A stretch of DNA of 64,000 nucleotides, taken from the NCBI GenBank assembly GCA_022841795.1, contig JALHQU010000008.1, positions 1 through 64,000 on the forward strand, read 5' to 3'. The notes under the pieces were generated by a model. The model was not told where the DNA came from, did no database searches, and was given only the letters and a program-made list of their open reading frames with translations. Positions 19,030-27,216 of this stretch are shown here, one piece after another. The position numbers and the translations under genes are program-made. Within the stretch, counting starts at the first letter, position 1, and every line of letters starts with the position of its first letter. This DNA is from Fimbriiglobus sp. (GTDB taxonomy: Bacteria; Planctomycetota; Planctomycetia; Gemmatales; Gemmataceae).

Positions 19030-19596
19030 TTATTTGCGGGACTTCCCCGGCACCCACAGCACGTCGTTGCCGGCGTTCGCCACCCGCCCCAGCACGAACA
19101 GGAAGTCGGACAGCCGGTTCAGGTAGATCACCGCGTGCCGGTTGACCGACTCGGTCTGCGTCAGCGTCACCACCGCCCGCTCGGCCCGGCGGCAGACCGT
19201 GCGGGCCAGGTGCAGCCACGCTGCCGCCGGCGTCCCGCCGGGTAGGATGAAGCTCTTCAGCGGCGGCAGCGGGTCGTTCAGCCGGTCGATGGCCGCCTCC
19301 AACCGCAGGTACTGGGCTTCCACGATCCGCAGCGCCTGCTCCGGCTTCTCGTCCGGCGGCGGGGGCACGCACAGGTCGGCCCCCACGTCGAACAGGTCGT
19401 TCTGAATCGTCCGCAGCAGGTCATGCTCGGGGCACTCGTCGCAGTACGCGACGAGCAGACCCAGCACCGCGTTCAGCTCGTCCACCTCGCCGTAGGCGGC
19501 CACGCGGGGGTGGTCCTTCGGCACGCGGGTGCCGTCGCCCAGGCCGGTCTCGCCGGCGTCGCCGCTCTTCGTGTAAATGCGGGAAAGGTACACCAT
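19030..19596 (-). CDS. ATP:cob(I)alamin adenosyltransferase, PduO type
   Basis: A 188-residue enzyme that moves the adenosyl group of ATP to cob(I)alamin to make adenosylcobalamin. Motifs are TKSGDAGETGLGDGTRVPKD (ATP-binding P-loop-like N-terminus), GEVDELNA, and the helical SFILPGGTPAAAWLHLART-type segment followed by CRRAERAV, where the arginines and Glu form the active site. The start at 19596 places the TKSGD motif at the normal position; a TTG 42 bases upstream is less likely. No cobalamin riboswitch is visible upstream. Confidence 0.93.
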   Translation of the reverse strand: MVYLSRIYTKSGDAGETGLGDGTRVPKDHPRVAAYGEVDELNAVLGLLVAYCDECPEHDLLRTIQNDLFDVGADLCVPPPPDEKPEQALRIVEAQYLRLEAAIDRLNDPLPPLKSFILPGGTPAAAWLHLARTVCRRAERAVVTLTQTESVNRHAVIYLNRLSDFLFVLGRVANAGNDVLWVPGKSRK

Positions 19597-19769
19597 CGGG
19601 GAAACATCCGGGGGCTGGCGTTCGGGGTGGATCGGCAATCTGGGGCGTTCTCATTCATAGTCGCCGGCGGGCCGGCGGGGGCGAACGGCATTTCGCCGCC
19701 GATTTCGGTCAACTGGTCGGGCCGTACAACCGATACCTTTTGCAAGTCAGGATGGATCGGCTCGCACCG

Positions 19770-19796
19770 CCGGACCTCACCCTTCAGGAGGTCCGG
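19770..19796 (+). promoter_or_regulatory. Leader hairpin upstream of the lipoprotein gene
   Basis: A 9-bp perfect stem (CCGGACCTC and complement) with a 9-base loop lies about 70 bases before the start at 19868; a second imperfect stem follows at about 19799-19840. It would form a structured mRNA leader. Its role is unknown. Confidence 0.4.
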
Positions 19797-19867
19797 TCGA
19801 GACCGGAGAACCCGCCGTGCGGGGGTCTCCGGCCGAGACGCCGCCGGCATTCACGGAGGGGGCCACG

Positions 19868-20404
19868 ATGTCCCGCATTCGACTCACGTTCGGGCTGGTC
19901 ATGGGCGCGCTCGCCCTCCAGTCCACCGGCTGCCTCATCCAGCCGTGGGTGTACGACCGGATGCAAGACCGGTACCAGCACGACAACGACCACAAGACGC
20001 CCATCCTGCCGCCCATCCGCGACGGGTACCCGGCGCCGCGGTGCGAGGACGCGCCGACGGACCTGGAGGTGCTGCGGGTGTTCAACGAGCGGCGGATCCG
20101 CGGGGTGCCGTACGTGTACGAGGAGTTCCACGACGACATCACGGTGGTGAAGAACCTGGTGGTGGACAAGATCGACCCGCCGCGGTTCTTCCCGCTCGTC
20201 GGCCTGGCCCAACTGCACCACTGCCACTGGGAGTGCGGGGTGTACTACAACGACCTGGTGCAGTCGTCCTGGCCGTACCCGACGTACATCCGCAAGCCGA
20301 AGGTGGAGGTGATCTCCATCGACAAGGACCACCTGCACCTGTACGTCGGCCCGAACCCGGACACCCAGCGGGACATGCTGCTGGAACTGACCAAGTGGCG
20401 GTAA
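19868..20404 (+). CDS. Lipoprotein of unknown function
   Basis: A 178-residue protein with GGAGGGGG before the ATG. Residues 1-22 form a lipoprotein signal with lipobox LQSTGC at Cys22. The mature part begins with a Tyr/Asp/His-rich segment, then PPIRDGYPAP and a compact domain with WECGVYYND and conserved-looking aromatic residues. I do not recognise the family. It is probably anchored in the inner or outer membrane. It is monocistronic, with its own terminator. Confidence 0.7.
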   Translation: MSRIRLTFGLVMGALALQSTGCLIQPWVYDRMQDRYQHDNDHKTPILPPIRDGYPAPRCEDAPTDLEVLRVFNERRIRGVPYVYEEFHDDITVVKNLVVDKIDPPRFFPLVGLAQLHHCHWECGVYYNDLVQSSWPYPTYIRKPKVEVISIDKDHLHLYVGPNPDTQRDMLLELTKWR

Positions 20405-20440
20405 GTGTGAAGCCCCTCCGTCGTTCCTGAAGGGCGACCG

Positions 20441-20481
20441 CCGCGACCCGACCCGTAAGGGCCGGGTCGCGGTGTTTTCTT
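20441..20481 (+). terminator. Rho-independent terminator after the lipoprotein gene
   Basis: Stem CCGCGACCCG with its complement around a 12-base loop, then TGTTTTCTT. Confidence 0.8.
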
Positions 20482-20545
20482 GAGTGTGGTCCGCACACTC
20501 CGTGTGCGGTCGGAATCCGCACACGGAGTGTGCGGGCTACACTCA
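20481..20545. repeat. Palindromic family E, copy 1
   Basis: Two 29-base arms (beginning TGAGTGTGGTCCGCACACTC) with a 7-base loop and only two mismatched pairs. The last three bases, read on the minus strand as TGA, are the stop codon of mutY. Confidence 0.9.
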
Positions 20546-21646
20546 GAACAGCCGCTTCTGCCGGCCGGGTTTGGTCAGCTCGTCGAACAGCTTCCGCATG
20601 GACGTACTCATCGGGTACTCGCCCACCGACCCGCGGTCGGCCCACCGCCACGCCGTGTAGTACGCCAGCCGCACCTTCCGGCCAGGTTCCCGCTCCGCCT
20701 CGATCGCCGACACGGTGATGTCGAACCGGGTGACGCCGTGCCGCACGGTCGCGGCCTCGACACCTGCGGTCACGCTCAAGCCCAATCGCTCGGCGACGAT
20801 CCGCACCGCGGCGTCCGGCTCCGTCTCGTTGTCCCGCACGACATCCCGCGGCAGTTCCCACATGTTCGCCCAGCGGTCGGCGTCCGGCGGGCGGCGGCAC
20901 AGGAGCAGTTTGTTGCCGTCCCGCAGCACCACGGCCACCTCCCGCACCGCCACCGTCGCCTTCCGCGCCGCCTTCGGCGGGATGACCGCCTGCAACCCGA
21001 GTTGCCGGGCGGCGCACTGGTTCCGCACCGGGCAGTCGTCGCACTTCGGGCGGTCCGGCGTGCAGACGAGGGCGCCGAGTTCCATCACCGCCTGGTTGAA
21101 GTCGCCCGCCCGCTTCCGCGGCAGCACCGTCTCGGCCGCCGCCCACACCCACTTCTTCCCCTCGCCCTCGCGGGGGTCGAGCCGGGAGCCGAACCAGCGG
21201 GACAGCACCCGCAGGCTGTTCGCCTCCACGATCGGCAGCCGGCGGTCGAACGCCTGCGACAGCACCGCCCCCAGGATGTACCGCCCCACGCCGGGCAGTT
21301 CGGCCCACACCGCCGGGTCGTTCGGGAACGTGCCGCCGTACTCGGCGACCAGCTTCCGGGCGGCCGCGTGCAGGTGCCGGGCGCGGCGGTAGTACCCCAG
21401 CCCCTGCCACAGCCGGAGGACGTGCTGCTCGTCCGCTTCGGCGAGTGCGTGGATCGTCGGGAACGCGGCCAGGAACCGCTCGAAGAACGGCACCACCGCC
21501 GCCACCGTCGTCTGCTGGAGCATCACCTCGCTCACCCAGATGCGGTACGGGTCGCGGTCCGCCCGCCAGGGCAGGGGGCGGTGCGAGCGGTCGAACCAGG
21601 CGAGCAGGTGGCGACGAAGGGGCGGGAGGTGTCGGCGGTCGATCAC
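20543..21646 (-). CDS. mutY: A/G-specific adenine glycosylase
   Basis: This enzyme removes adenine mispaired with 8-oxoguanine. With a GTG start at 21646 the protein has 367 residues; the open frame reaches 21712 but that part would span a terminator hairpin. Motifs are catalytic Glu40 in WVSEVMLQQTT, the helix-hairpin-helix LPGVGRYILG at 118-127, and the 4Fe-4S ligands C195-x6-C202-x2-C205-x5-C211. A C-terminal NUDIX-like domain (VLRDGNKLLLCRR, MWELPRD) recognises 8-oxoG. The catalytic Asp expected in the LDGNVxRV motif is replaced by Glu141 in IVEANSLRV. The stop codon lies in the palindrome at 20481-20545. Confidence 0.92.
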   Translation of the reverse strand: MIDRRHLPPLRRHLLAWFDRSHRPLPWRADRDPYRIWVSEVMLQQTTVAAVVPFFERFLAAFPTIHALAEADEQHVLRLWQGLGYYRRARHLHAAARKLVAEYGGTFPNDPAVWAELPGVGRYILGAVLSQAFDRRLPIVEANSLRVLSRWFGSRLDPREGEGKKWVWAAAETVLPRKRAGDFNQAVMELGALVCTPDRPKCDDCPVRNQCAARQLGLQAVIPPKAARKATVAVREVAVVLRDGNKLLLCRRPPDADRWANMWELPRDVVRDNETEPDAAVRIVAERLGLSVTAGVEAATVRHGVTRFDITVSAIEAEREPGRKVRLAYYTAWRWADRGSVGEYPMSTSMRKLFDELTKPGRQKRLF

Positions 21647-21654
21647 GGGAGTGG

Positions 21655-21697
21655 GGAAAAGGCGAGGGCTTCCGCCGTTGCCGACGGAAGCCCTCGC
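21655..21697 (-). terminator. Terminator between the FHA gene and mutY
   Basis: On the minus strand, a 13-bp perfect stem (GCGAGGGCTTCCG) with a 10-base loop is followed by CCTTTTCCCC. It ends the FHA transcript and argues against a mutY start upstream of it. Confidence 0.65.
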
Positions 21698-21724
21698 GGG
21701 AGAGAGAGACATAAACCCCGCCGC

Positions 21725-22405
21725 TCAACTGGTGCGGCGGAAGTATTTCTTGAGCAGGTCGTTGGCGGCGGTGGACGACTCGGCTGATGCTTTCTTATCG
21801 TCCTTCTTCGGCTGGATCGGCCGGCCGCTGGCGTCGACCGCCGGGATCTCCATCACCGTGCTGCCTCCCGGGATGCTCGGGGCCTCACCGGACGGGGAGT
21901 CGTCATCCATCCCGAGCAGCATGGCGGCGGCGTCGTCGGCGTCCCCGCCCCCGATCTTCTCTGGCGCAGCGGCGGCGGTCGCCGGGGCGGGAACCGTGAC
22001 CGGCTTCTGAACCGGGTTCGACCGCGTGACCGGCTTCTGGGACGACGAACTACCGCCAACCGACTTCAGCTTGTCCGGCAGCGGGGTACCGTCGGCCGGG
22101 GTGGGCAGGGGGATGATCTGCACCTTGAAGTCGAGCGGGCCGACCTTCAACTCGTCGCCGTCGTTCACTGCCGTCTCGCCCTGCACCGGCGTGCCGTTCA
22201 ACAAGGTGCCGTTCATGCTACTCAGGTCTTGCACGAACACCCGGCCGTCGCGGACGAGGATGGCGCAGTGCTGCTTGCTGATCGCCTGGCTGGCCGGCCG
22301 CAGGTTGCAGTGCGGGTCGCGGCCGATCAGGAACTTCGCCCCGGCGATCGGGATGGCCTTGCCGTTGTTCGGCCCCGCCGTGGTGACGACCAAATTCACT
22401 CTCAT
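21725..22405 (-). CDS. FHA-domain protein
   Basis: A 226-residue protein. Residues 1-100 form an FHA domain, which binds phosphothreonine peptides: FLIGRDPHCNLRP (GR motif), AISKQHCAI (SxxH motif) and LSSMNGTLLNG (NG motif) are all present. The C-terminal half is a low-complexity Pro/Ala/Ser/Asp linker ending in a basic helix (NDLLKKYFRR). The start at 22405 matches the beta-strand start of the domain. It probably serves as an adaptor for Ser/Thr kinases, which are numerous in these bacteria. No kinase is adjacent. Confidence 0.88.
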   Translation of the reverse strand: MRVNLVVTTAGPNNGKAIPIAGAKFLIGRDPHCNLRPASQAISKQHCAILVRDGRVFVQDLSSMNGTLLNGTPVQGETAVNDGDELKVGPLDFKVQIIPLPTPADGTPLPDKLKSVGGSSSSQKPVTRSNPVQKPVTVPAPATAAAAPEKIGGGDADDAAAMLLGMDDDSPSGEAPSIPGGSTVMEIPAVDASGRPIQPKKDDKKASAESSTAANDLLKKYFRRTS

Positions 22406-22591
22406 TTGGGTCGTGTGCCTCCGCACGAACCGCCCAGCCCGAGCGCCAGATGCAGGATGCCGTTCACCGGAGTCGGGAGAGGGGTGGGGAACCGGACTGC
22501 GAGTCGTAACAAAACCTACCCAAGTCTATTAAGATAACCGCGGCCACGCAACCGGAAATCTTCACATTCCAATATACGCTACGGGGCTACG

Positions 22592-24034
22592 ATGCGAAAG
22601 CGACTCCTCCCGTTCGGGGTGATCGGGCTGTCGATTCTCCTGACACTCGCCGGCGGGTGCGGCGCCCCGACCGTCCGCACCACCCCGGCGGCCGTACCGC
22701 CGACCAGCCGGCTGACCGTGTGGTACGCGGACGCGCGGCTGAAGGCCGAGTTCCACCCGCGGGTGACGGCGTGGGCGAACCGCACGGCCGCCGCGGTCGT
22801 CGCGGCCGAATCCGCCGACGCCGACGTTCTCATCATCCCGGCGGCCGACCTGGGGCAGGTGGCGGACGGCGGCGGGCTGCTGCCGGTCTCGGAGGTCGTG
22901 TCCGGCGAGGCGAGCGCGTACCAGTGGAACGGCCTGCTCCGCGTGTACCAGACGATCCTCTCCCAGTGGGGGATGACGGAGTACGCGGTGCCGCTGGCCG
23001 GCGAGGGGTGGGTGGCGGTGTACCGGGCGGACCTGCTGAAGGAGCCGCCGTTCGTGAAGGCGTTCACCGACCAGCACCGCCGCGACCCGCTGCCCGTTCG
23101 CACCTGGGAAGACCTGGGCGAGGTGGCCGCCGCCCGCAACACGTTCACCGGCAAGCCGAGCCTGCCGCCGCTGCCCGCCGACCCGGACGCGGTGTTGACC
23201 GCTGTGTGTCAGGTGGCGGCGTGCTACGACCGCTCGCCGGCGACCGACCGGGGCGAGATCGAGGACTTCCGCCGCGGGCGGTCGTTCCTGACCTCGGCCG
23301 ACACCGGGAAACCGCGGATCGACGCCCCCGGGTTCGCCGAGGCGTTCAAGTGGTTCGCCGACACCAACCGCTTCCGCCCGCCCGAGCCGGGGGACCCGAT
23401 CGACGCCCTGGTGAACGGCACGGCGGTGGCGGCGGTGGTGCCCGTGGCCGACCTGCTCCGACTGCCGATCGACCCGGCGACCGGAGCGATCGAAGCCCGG
23501 TTCGTGCTGGGCGGCGTGCCGGGGTCGCAGGCGTACTTCGACCCGAAGGGGGAAAGGCGGGCCGTCGGGTCGGCCAACGTGGTGCCGTACTTCGCCGGCA
23601 CCGGCCTGGTCGGGGTGGTGCGAAAGACGGCCGCCCACCCGGACGTGTGCTGGCGGCTGCTGGGCGAGTTGGGCGGGCCGAACGGGTCGGCGCTGGCCAT
23701 CGGTCCGCCGCTCGGGGGCGGGCCGCTCCGCTCCACCCACGTCACCGACGACTCTCGCGTGTGGGGGCAGTACCGGCTCGACCCGGCAAAGACGGCCACC
23801 CTCCGTGAGGTGATGCGGCAGTACACCGCCGGCGGGTCGAACCCGGCCATCGGGCTGCGGACGCCGGACCGGAAGGCGGTGGCCGAGGTGATTGCCAAAC
23901 AGGTGCGGCAGGCGGTGGCCGGGAAGGCGGACGCGGCGGTGAAGCAGGCGGCGGCCGACTGGGCGGAACTGGACGCGAAAGTGCCGGAGGGGACACGGAA
24001 GGCGTGGCGGAAAAAAACGACGGGGGCGCAGTGA
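22592..24034 (+). CDS. Extracellular solute-binding lipoprotein
   Basis: A 480-residue protein. The signal peptide ends in lipobox LAGG-Cys23. The mature part has the layout of family 1 ABC solute-binding proteins: a first strand SRLTVWYADARLKAEF, a segment VLIIPAADLGQVADGG, a hinge region with AVPLAGEGWVAVYRADLL, and C-terminal helices. No permease or ATPase gene is adjacent, so it either works with a distant transporter or has another binding role. The ligand cannot be inferred; sugars are the commonest for this fold. The ATG at 22592 is preceded by AATATAC about 20 bases upstream, a possible -10 box. Confidence 0.75.
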   Translation: MRKRLLPFGVIGLSILLTLAGGCGAPTVRTTPAAVPPTSRLTVWYADARLKAEFHPRVTAWANRTAAAVVAAESADADVLIIPAADLGQVADGGGLLPVSEVVSGEASAYQWNGLLRVYQTILSQWGMTEYAVPLAGEGWVAVYRADLLKEPPFVKAFTDQHRRDPLPVRTWEDLGEVAAARNTFTGKPSLPPLPADPDAVLTAVCQVAACYDRSPATDRGEIEDFRRGRSFLTSADTGKPRIDAPGFAEAFKWFADTNRFRPPEPGDPIDALVNGTAVAAVVPVADLLRLPIDPATGAIEARFVLGGVPGSQAYFDPKGERRAVGSANVVPYFAGTGLVGVVRKTAAHPDVCWRLLGELGGPNGSALAIGPPLGGGPLRSTHVTDDSRVWGQYRLDPAKTATLREVMRQYTAGGSNPAIGLRTPDRKAVAEVIAKQVRQAVAGKADAAVKQAAADWAELDAKVPEGTRKAWRKKTTGAQ

Positions 24035-24053
24035 GGCCGCCCCCACCGGATGC

Positions 24054-24464
24054 TCACGCGGCCTTCGCCAGCGGGTGGGAGAACGACCACTCGTGCCCGA
24101 ACGGGTCGAGCACCTTGGCGTAGCGGTCGCCCCAGAACGAATCCCACGGCGGCATCACCACCGTGCCGCCGGCCGCCGCCATCCGGCTTACCGCCTCGTC
24201 GCAGTTGGCCACGCTCAGGTGGATGGTCACCGCGGTGCCGCCCAGCACCGCCGGCGACCGCGCCTTGCCCCCGCAGTATTCGGGGAAGTCGTCGCACAGG
24301 TAGAACTTGTCGTCCCCGACGTGCAGTTCGGCGTGCATCAGCCGCGGGCCGTTCTCCTCCGGCATGCGGAACGCCTCCACCGCCCCGAGCGCGGCCTTGT
24401 AGAACTCCACCGCCTTCGACCCGCCGTTCACCACCAGGTGAGGGATCAGCGACGCGCCGGCCAT
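24054..24464 (-). CDS. VOC-family protein (glyoxalase/PhnB-like)
   Basis: A 136-residue protein with two beta-alpha-beta-beta-beta units. The first begins SLIPHLVVNGGSKAVEFYKAALG and contains HAELHVGDDKFYLCDD. The second has TIHLSVANCDEAVSRMAAAGG and ends DPFGHEWSFSHP. This is the PhnB/YdcJ-like branch of the vicinal oxygen chelate fold. His and Glu residues that could hold a metal are present, but function cannot be assigned. It is convergent with the solute-binding gene, with 19 bases between. Confidence 0.8.
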   Translation of the reverse strand: MAGASLIPHLVVNGGSKAVEFYKAALGAVEAFRMPEENGPRLMHAELHVGDDKFYLCDDFPEYCGGKARSPAVLGGTAVTIHLSVANCDEAVSRMAAAGGTVVMPPWDSFWGDRYAKVLDPFGHEWSFSHPLAKAA

Positions 24465-24577
24465 AAAGCACCTCCGGAAACGAGAATGGGGTAGGGTCCG
24501 TCCCTACCCCGTCATCGACTTGTACCCGACCGGAGCTTCAGTTGGCAGGTGCGTAGCCGGTTCCGCCGGCCGCGGCG

Positions 24578-24730
24578 TCATGTGGGGGCGGGGTCCTCCA
24601 CCGGGGCCGTCTCCGTCACCGCTTCCGTTGTCGCGCACGCTTCCACCGCGGCCGTACACGCCTCGGCTGACGCTTCGGCGACCGCCACCGCCCCTTCCTC
24701 GACCGCTTGCGGGACCAGGACTTCGTCCAT
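24578..24730 (-). CDS. Small acidic protein (50 aa)
   Basis: The ATG at 24730 is preceded by GGAGGTGGTCGA, an excellent ribosome site, which is the main reason to call this gene. The peptide is rich in Ala, Glu, Val and Thr (VAEASAEACTAAVEACATTEAV in parts: EASAEACTAAVEACATT), has two cysteines and no membrane segment, and ends PVEDPAPT. No family is recognisable. It is divergent from ribF, with 159 bases between. It could be a small regulatory or structural peptide. Confidence 0.45.
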   Translation of the reverse strand: MDEVLVPQAVEEGAVAVAEASAEACTAAVEACATTEAVTETAPVEDPAPT

Positions 24731-24889
24731 TCGACCACCTCCGAGAGTGAGACGGGAAAGACGGACCGTCCATAGGCGACCGGCACGGCGTCCCCGCGCC
24801 CGCGGATTCAGGTCGGATCGGTGACTTGAAGGAAAACCGGCCGAACGTGAACCTTGTCGGGCGGGTGCCGCTGCACAAACATAACCCCC

Positions 24890-25813
24890 ATGTCTACCGT
24901 GACGATCGATTGGACCGCACTTCCGCCGCACGAATTGACGGGCGGGGCTGTCAGCATCGGTAACTTCGACGGAGTTCACGCAGGGCACCGAGAACTCGCC
25001 GCCGTCACGGTCCGCGCCGCGCGGGCGGCGGGCGGGCCGGCGGTGGCGGTCACGTTCGACCCGCCGCCGCAGGCGGTGCTGAACCCCGGCCGGGAGAAGC
25101 CGCCGCTCACCACCGTCGCCGACCGGGCCGAACTGTTGCACGCGGCCGGGGTGGATCACGTCGCCGTCCTCCGTGCCGACCCCGGCCTGCTCGCGCTCAG
25201 CCCGGAGGCGTTTTTCGAGGAGGTGATCCAGCGGGTGTTCGCCGCGCGGGCGGTGGTGGAGGGGTACAACTTCCACTTCGGCCGCGGGCGGGCCGGGGAC
25301 AACGCCACCCTGCGGCGGCTGTGCGACCGGCACGGGGTGCAGTTCCACGAGGTGCCGCCGCTGCACGCCGGCGGGGAGCCGGTGTCGAGCAGCCGGGTGC
25401 GGGGGCTACTGGCGGCCGGGGACGTGACCGCGGCGGCCGAACTGCTCGGCCGGAACTACACCGTCCGCGGGGTGGTCACGACCGGGGCGAAGCGGGGGCG
25501 GACGATCGGGTTCCCGACCGCCAACCTGACTGGCGTGCGGACGCTGCTGCCGAAGGACGGGGTGTACGCCGTGCGGGCGGCGGTGAATGGGCAGGTGTAC
25601 CCGGCGGCGGCGAACGTCGGCCCGAACCCGACGTTCGGTGAGGACGCCCGCAAGGTGGAGGTCCATCTGCTCGACTTCGCCGGCGACCTGTACGGGGTGG
25701 AGTTGGCAGTCGAGTTCGTGCGGCGGCTCCGCGACACCCGCCCGTTCGCCGGGGTGAACGAACTGGTCGAACAGTTGAACCGGGACGTGGAGGCGGTGCG
25801 AGAACTGCTGTAG
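24890..25813 (+). CDS. ribF: Bifunctional riboflavin kinase / FAD synthetase
   Basis: A 307-residue enzyme that phosphorylates riboflavin to FMN and adenylates it to FAD. The N-terminal nucleotidyltransferase domain shows GNFDGVHAGH at about 23-32 and FHFGRGRAGD. The C-terminal riboflavin kinase domain shows GAKRGRTIGFPTANL and the Asn/Glu segment ANVGPNPTFGEDARKVEVHLLDF. Length is usual. The ATG at 24890 puts the first strand directly before the GNFDG motif; no clear ribosome site precedes it. FMN and FAD made here serve chorismate synthase (reduced FMN) and ApbE (FAD) in this window. Confidence 0.95.
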   Translation: MSTVTIDWTALPPHELTGGAVSIGNFDGVHAGHRELAAVTVRAARAAGGPAVAVTFDPPPQAVLNPGREKPPLTTVADRAELLHAAGVDHVAVLRADPGLLALSPEAFFEEVIQRVFAARAVVEGYNFHFGRGRAGDNATLRRLCDRHGVQFHEVPPLHAGGEPVSSSRVRGLLAAGDVTAAAELLGRNYTVRGVVTTGAKRGRTIGFPTANLTGVRTLLPKDGVYAVRAAVNGQVYPAAANVGPNPTFGEDARKVEVHLLDFAGDLYGVELAVEFVRRLRDTRPFAGVNELVEQLNRDVEAVRELL

Positions 25814-25824
25814 TCGCGGCCCGA

Positions 25825-25860
25825 AAGCCCACCCACGGTCGTGGGTGGGCTTGCTTATTT
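25825..25860. terminator. Bidirectional terminator between ribF and the ABC permease
   Basis: AAGCCCACCCACG and its complement form a 13-bp stem with a 2-3 base loop. T-rich sequence follows on the plus strand (TTGCTTATTT) and an A-rich start gives U residues on the other. Confidence 0.75.
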
Positions 25861-27101
25861 CAAGCCAGGTCGCGGTCCTCGAACAGCAGCAGGCCGACCA
25901 CCAGGGCGATGGCGGTGTAGATGATCGCGTACCCGAACACGGTGAGCGAGTACACGATGAACGACCCGAGTTCGAGCGGGGTGTCGCGGATGATGGCCGG
26001 GCTCATGTTGAAGAACTCGAGGGCCGGCAGCAGCACGTTCGACACGTTCGCCAGGAACCCGACCAGCCGGGTGCCGGTGGACTGCGACGGGGACATCTCG
26101 GTCACCCGCACCACCACCGGGGCGAGGTGGCCGAACAGGAACACGAACAGGGCGATCACCAGGGTGACGACGAAGTGCAGGCGGGTGGCCAGGGCGGTGG
26201 CGATGGCCACCAGGATCATCACCTTGCCGAACCCGAGCAGCACCCCGAACGAGTGGGCGAACTGCTCGCCCAGCCACATGGTCGCGCCGGTGGCCACCGG
26301 CTGGGCCGGGCCGGTCGGCGTCACCTTCAGCACCGCCGGCACCATCTTCTGCTTCGCCTGCTCGGGCATCGGGTCGTAGGTGCGGTCTTCGTTGATCGGG
26401 TCGAACGCCCGGTTGGCCATCAGGGCGGCGTTGAAGTTGACCGCCAGCAGCAGGGACATGGCGGCGCACGCCATGGTGATGCCCAGGAACTTGCCCACCA
26501 GGAACGACCGCCGGGTGATCGGCTTGCTCATCACCGTGATGGCCGTCCGCCCCTCGATCTCCTCGCTCACGCTCATGCTCGCCGCCAGCACGCCGAACAG
26601 CAGCGCGCACAGCATCATGATGTCGAACCCGATCTGCTTCATCATCTTGAAGTCGTCGCCGAACGTGAAGTACGGCAGCACCACCGACAGCCACATGCCC
26701 AGCTTGCCGCCGGCCAGGATCAGCCAGAACATGGGCTGCCGCCACCCCTCGCGGTACGCGGCCAGGGCCACCGCCCCGGTCTTCGGCAGCACCAGCGTCA
26801 GCAGGTACGGCACGCCGATGAACAGGTCGGCCAGGATCTGGTAGTTCAGGATGATGCCGTACGTCCGCCCCCACCACAGCAGGTCGTTCGACGAGCTCTT
26901 GTAGCCCAGCACGACGGCGAACGCCAGCCCCACCCCGACCACCACCCCGGCCGCCCACCCCAGCCCGGCCGCCGACCGGGCGGTGGCCTTAAACCCCTTC
27001 GGGTCCAGGGCGTACAGCCACGGCAGGGCGAACACCGCCTGGATGACGGCGAACAGCAGCCCGCTCGCCAGCACGTTCACGTTCGTCAGCGACGAGAGCA
27101 T
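25860..27101 (-). CDS. ABC-2 type membrane permease
   Basis: A 413-residue protein with about eight to ten predicted transmembrane segments. The cytoplasmic segment SVSEEIEGRTAITVMSKPITRRSFLVGKFLG is the hallmark of ABC-2 permeases of the NosY/export type (the EExxxT and SKPxxR pattern). It would form the membrane part of an exporter. No ATP-binding subunit lies within the window, so the partner must be encoded elsewhere. A periplasmic loop of about 60 residues separates the middle helices. It lies downstream of the vWA-like gene on the same strand, separated by hairpins. Confidence 0.8.
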   Translation of the reverse strand: MLSSLTNVNVLASGLLFAVIQAVFALPWLYALDPKGFKATARSAAGLGWAAGVVVGVGLAFAVVLGYKSSSNDLLWWGRTYGIILNYQILADLFIGVPYLLTLVLPKTGAVALAAYREGWRQPMFWLILAGGKLGMWLSVVLPYFTFGDDFKMMKQIGFDIMMLCALLFGVLAASMSVSEEIEGRTAITVMSKPITRRSFLVGKFLGITMACAAMSLLLAVNFNAALMANRAFDPINEDRTYDPMPEQAKQKMVPAVLKVTPTGPAQPVATGATMWLGEQFAHSFGVLLGFGKVMILVAIATALATRLHFVVTLVIALFVFLFGHLAPVVVRVTEMSPSQSTGTRLVGFLANVSNVLLPALEFFNMSPAIIRDTPLELGSFIVYSLTVFGYAIIYTAIALVVGLLLFEDRDLA

Positions 27102-27148
27102 GGGGGAAGTCCGTTAAACGCCGGCACGAACACGGGATGAGGTGTGTA

Positions 27149-27216
27149 CGCCGGCCCCCGGCCGGGGGTTCGGTCGCCGGCAAGGTAGTCGGCACACCCC
27201 GTGTGCCGACCACCTT
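27149..27216. repeat. Two hairpins between the vWA-like gene and the ABC permease
   Basis: A GC hairpin near 27149-27180 is followed by AAGGTAGTCGGCACAC/GTGTGCCGACCACCTT at 27182-27216, an almost perfect 16-bp stem with a 3-base loop that reaches the stop codon of the upstream gene. The core GGCACAC/GTGTGCC resembles family E. Confidence 0.65.

Noticed and set aside
19597-19640. Cobalamin riboswitch upstream of the adenosyltransferase gene
   Set aside because: No B12-box-like sequence or large conserved leader structure is seen before the start at 19596.
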